A program made the position numbers and the translations under genes. A stretch of DNA of 64,000 nucleotides. Origin: Ruegeria sp. R13_0. Its GTDB lineage: Bacteria; Pseudomonadota; Alphaproteobacteria; Rhodobacterales; Rhodobacteraceae. The stretch is taken from assembly GCF_017743995.1 (NCBI RefSeq), contig NZ_JAGHRB010000010.1, positions 157,444 through 221,443 on the forward strand. Reading direction: 5' to 3'. This document shows positions 63,015-64,000 of the stretch, one piece after another (position 1 is the first letter of the stretch; each line of letters starts with the position of its first letter). The notes beneath the pieces were generated by a model, which saw nothing but the letters and a program-made list of their open reading frames with translations, did not search any database and was not told where the DNA came from.

Positions 63015-63853
63015 TGCAAATGTCCACTGTCATCCGAGAAAACGCCACCCGGTTGAGTTTGGTCGAACTCAAATTCTAGTGATACTTTGTATTCACGCCT
63101 AATATAGTCCACAATTTCCCGCTGACCTTTTTTTGCCATAGGAAGTGACTGATCTAAAAGCCTTCTTAAGTGGTTTTCGATATCTTTGACCATCATAATC
63201 TGAGTTTGGTCAATGCTGGCAATCGAAGATACTGCCTTTCCTTGTATTTCCACAGCCCTGCTACTCAATGCGGCCTGTTCTAGTTTTGTAAATTCTCGTA
63301 AGTGCATCGACATCAAGAAGTTCAACTGTTCCGAAGCACCTTGAAGATCATTTAGAAGATTGAACATCCAAGTTTGTTTTAACCTGATAGCCGTTGCAGT
63401 TTCTTCATAAGAAAACCTGATTGCTAAAGGTGGGTCGTGGATCGGTTTGCGAATCTGAACTTGATCTCCGTTATCGTAGGTTATTCGTAGTACCCCTCTC
63501 GGGTCTCCCGAGAGCAAATGACGATATGCTTTTGTTAGACCGTCAAGAACGGCAAACACTTTAGAATGAACTTCCAAGACGCGTGCTTTATCTAGCTCGC
63601 GCTGCCGCTCTACCCTCTCCTCACGAGCGGCATAGATGGTCAAGACTGTGCCGGAGAGTGCGATCGCCGCTCCAAAGATCGTTGCAACGATTGTTTCAGA
63701 GGGTTCAAGTGAGACCCCAAAAAAATCTGTAAGAAACTCAAAGCCAAGAACGACGCAAACACCAAAAAACAATCCAATCGCAAAAATTCCATTGAACATA
63801 AAGTTCATTTCAAACGCCACGTATTGTAGCCGCAAAGCGATAATGTCACCCAT
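63011..63853 (-). CDS. AT-rich membrane protein of unknown function
   Basis: A 280-residue protein I do not recognise. Two hydrophobic helices (about 20-44, FNGIFAIGLFFGVCVVLGFEFL, and 52-74, TIVATIFGAAIALSGTVLTIYAA) precede a long charged helical cytosolic part with EERVERQRELDKARVLEVH and FLMSMHLREFTKLEQAALSSR. Codon use and base composition are clearly more AT-rich than parE and all genes to the left, indicating foreign origin. The ATG at 63853 is preferred to a TTG two codons earlier. It sits between parE and an insertion sequence. Confidence 0.65.
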   Translation of the reverse strand: MGDIIALRLQYVAFEMNFMFNGIFAIGLFFGVCVVLGFEFLTDFFGVSLEPSETIVATIFGAAIALSGTVLTIYAAREERVERQRELDKARVLEVHSKVFAVLDGLTKAYRHLLSGDPRGVLRITYDNGDQVQIRKPIHDPPLAIRFSYEETATAIRLKQTWMFNLLNDLQGASEQLNFLMSMHLREFTKLEQAALSSRAVEIQGKAVSSIASIDQTQIMMVKDIENHLRRLLDQSLPMAKKGQREIVDYIRREYKVSLEFEFDQTQPGGVFSDDSGHLH

Positions 63854-63876
63854 GAGCAATTCAGGAATGTCACTCT

Positions 63877-63898
63877 ACCCTCAAAAGAACATGAGGGT
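63877..63898. repeat. Short inverted repeat before the transposase gene
   Basis: ACCCTCA-N8-TGAGGGT is an exact 7-bp inverted repeat 23 bases before the transposase start. It may belong to the insertion-sequence end or its promoter; the right end is outside the window, so the terminal repeat cannot be confirmed. Confidence 0.35.
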
Positions 63899-63921
63899 GA
63901 GCGGACATGGGATGGGTGATT

Positions 63922-64000
63922 ATGAGCAAGCGCGAGTTGAACCGCGTGGAGGTTCTAGCGCAGGTTGATGACGGACGGCTGAGCGTTGATAGTGCGGCGA
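63922..64000 (+). mobile_element. ISNCY-type transposase, N-terminal fragment
   Basis: The last 26 codons of the window start MSKRELNRVEVLAQV and continue DDGRLSVDSAA, closely resembling the opening helix-turn-helix of ISNCY-family transposases. The gene runs off the right edge. Together with the AT-rich gene before it, this marks a mobile or accessory segment. Confidence 0.65.

Overview
The window looks like chromosomal DNA of a marine Rhodobacteraceae bacterium (Roseobacter group, Ruegeria-like). The basis is high GC content, densely packed genes with ATGA/TGATG overlaps, and a gene set typical of that group: soxBDAG sarcosine oxidase, a PhaR/PhaP/PhaC/PhaZ polyhydroxyalkanoate (PHA) locus, CcmI, ThyX, a DUF1194 pair, gamma-glutamylation (glutamine-synthetase-like) amine genes, and ParE. 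I place it by recognising protein families, not by a database search. No rRNA, tRNA or CRISPR array was found.

Left part (1-13.1 kb): the end of a TPR-type membrane protein gene, an RND efflux pair behind a TetR-type palindrome, an Atm1-type ABC exporter, a LysM envelope protein, a LOG-family hydrolase, a host-attachment-family protein, an orphan UgpE-like permease, Fe-superoxide dismutase, an FkbM methyltransferase and a small secreted protein. 13.1-18.4 kb is the sarcosine oxidase operon (B-D-A-G, minus strand), with a perfect 7-6-7 palindrome upstream. 18.6-20.5 kb carries ccmI-ruvX-DUF1289. 21-23.7 kb carries dusA, a TauE/SafE exporter and a phytanoyl-CoA dioxygenase-like gene.

Centre (23.9-36.3 kb): a CocE-type hydrolase; a TetR regulator divergent from an isoquinoline-oxidoreductase-like molybdenum hydroxylase pair, with repeated operators between them; then an amine/polyamine gamma-glutamylation cluster (two glutamine-synthetase-like ligases, a class I amidotransferase and an FAD amine oxidase) and a DegT-type aminotransferase. 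Three related AATTTGATCAAATT-type palindromes precede the transcription units of this cluster. 36.4-40.8 kb is the PHA locus (phaR, phaP, phaC, phaZ) with CTGC-N3-GCAG palindromes placed as PhaR operators.

Right part (40.9-64 kb): a DUF6151-type protein, three alpha/beta hydrolases (one lacking its Ser and His catalytic residues), thrS, and a four-gene bufferin-type RiPP operon (DUF2282 precursor, DUF692/MNIO oxidase, DUF2063 partner, DoxX membrane protein) with a terminator-like hairpin between precursor and enzyme. Then follow a CspA protein, thyX, a glyoxalase, two tandem DUF1194 proteins, a MarR/LdtR-like regulator, sdhE, an XRE regulator, an aspartate-type aminotransferase, a MATE transporter, ppk2, an AhpD-like protein, a membrane-anchored NYN nuclease and parE. 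The extreme right is AT-richer and ends in the start of an ISNCY-type transposase, suggesting an island boundary just after parE.

The most notable non-coding feature is a 101-bp element present twice in opposite orientation (36306-36406 and 56556-56656). In both places its terminal CTAAAGCG supplies the stop codon of the adjacent gene (phaR and aspC).
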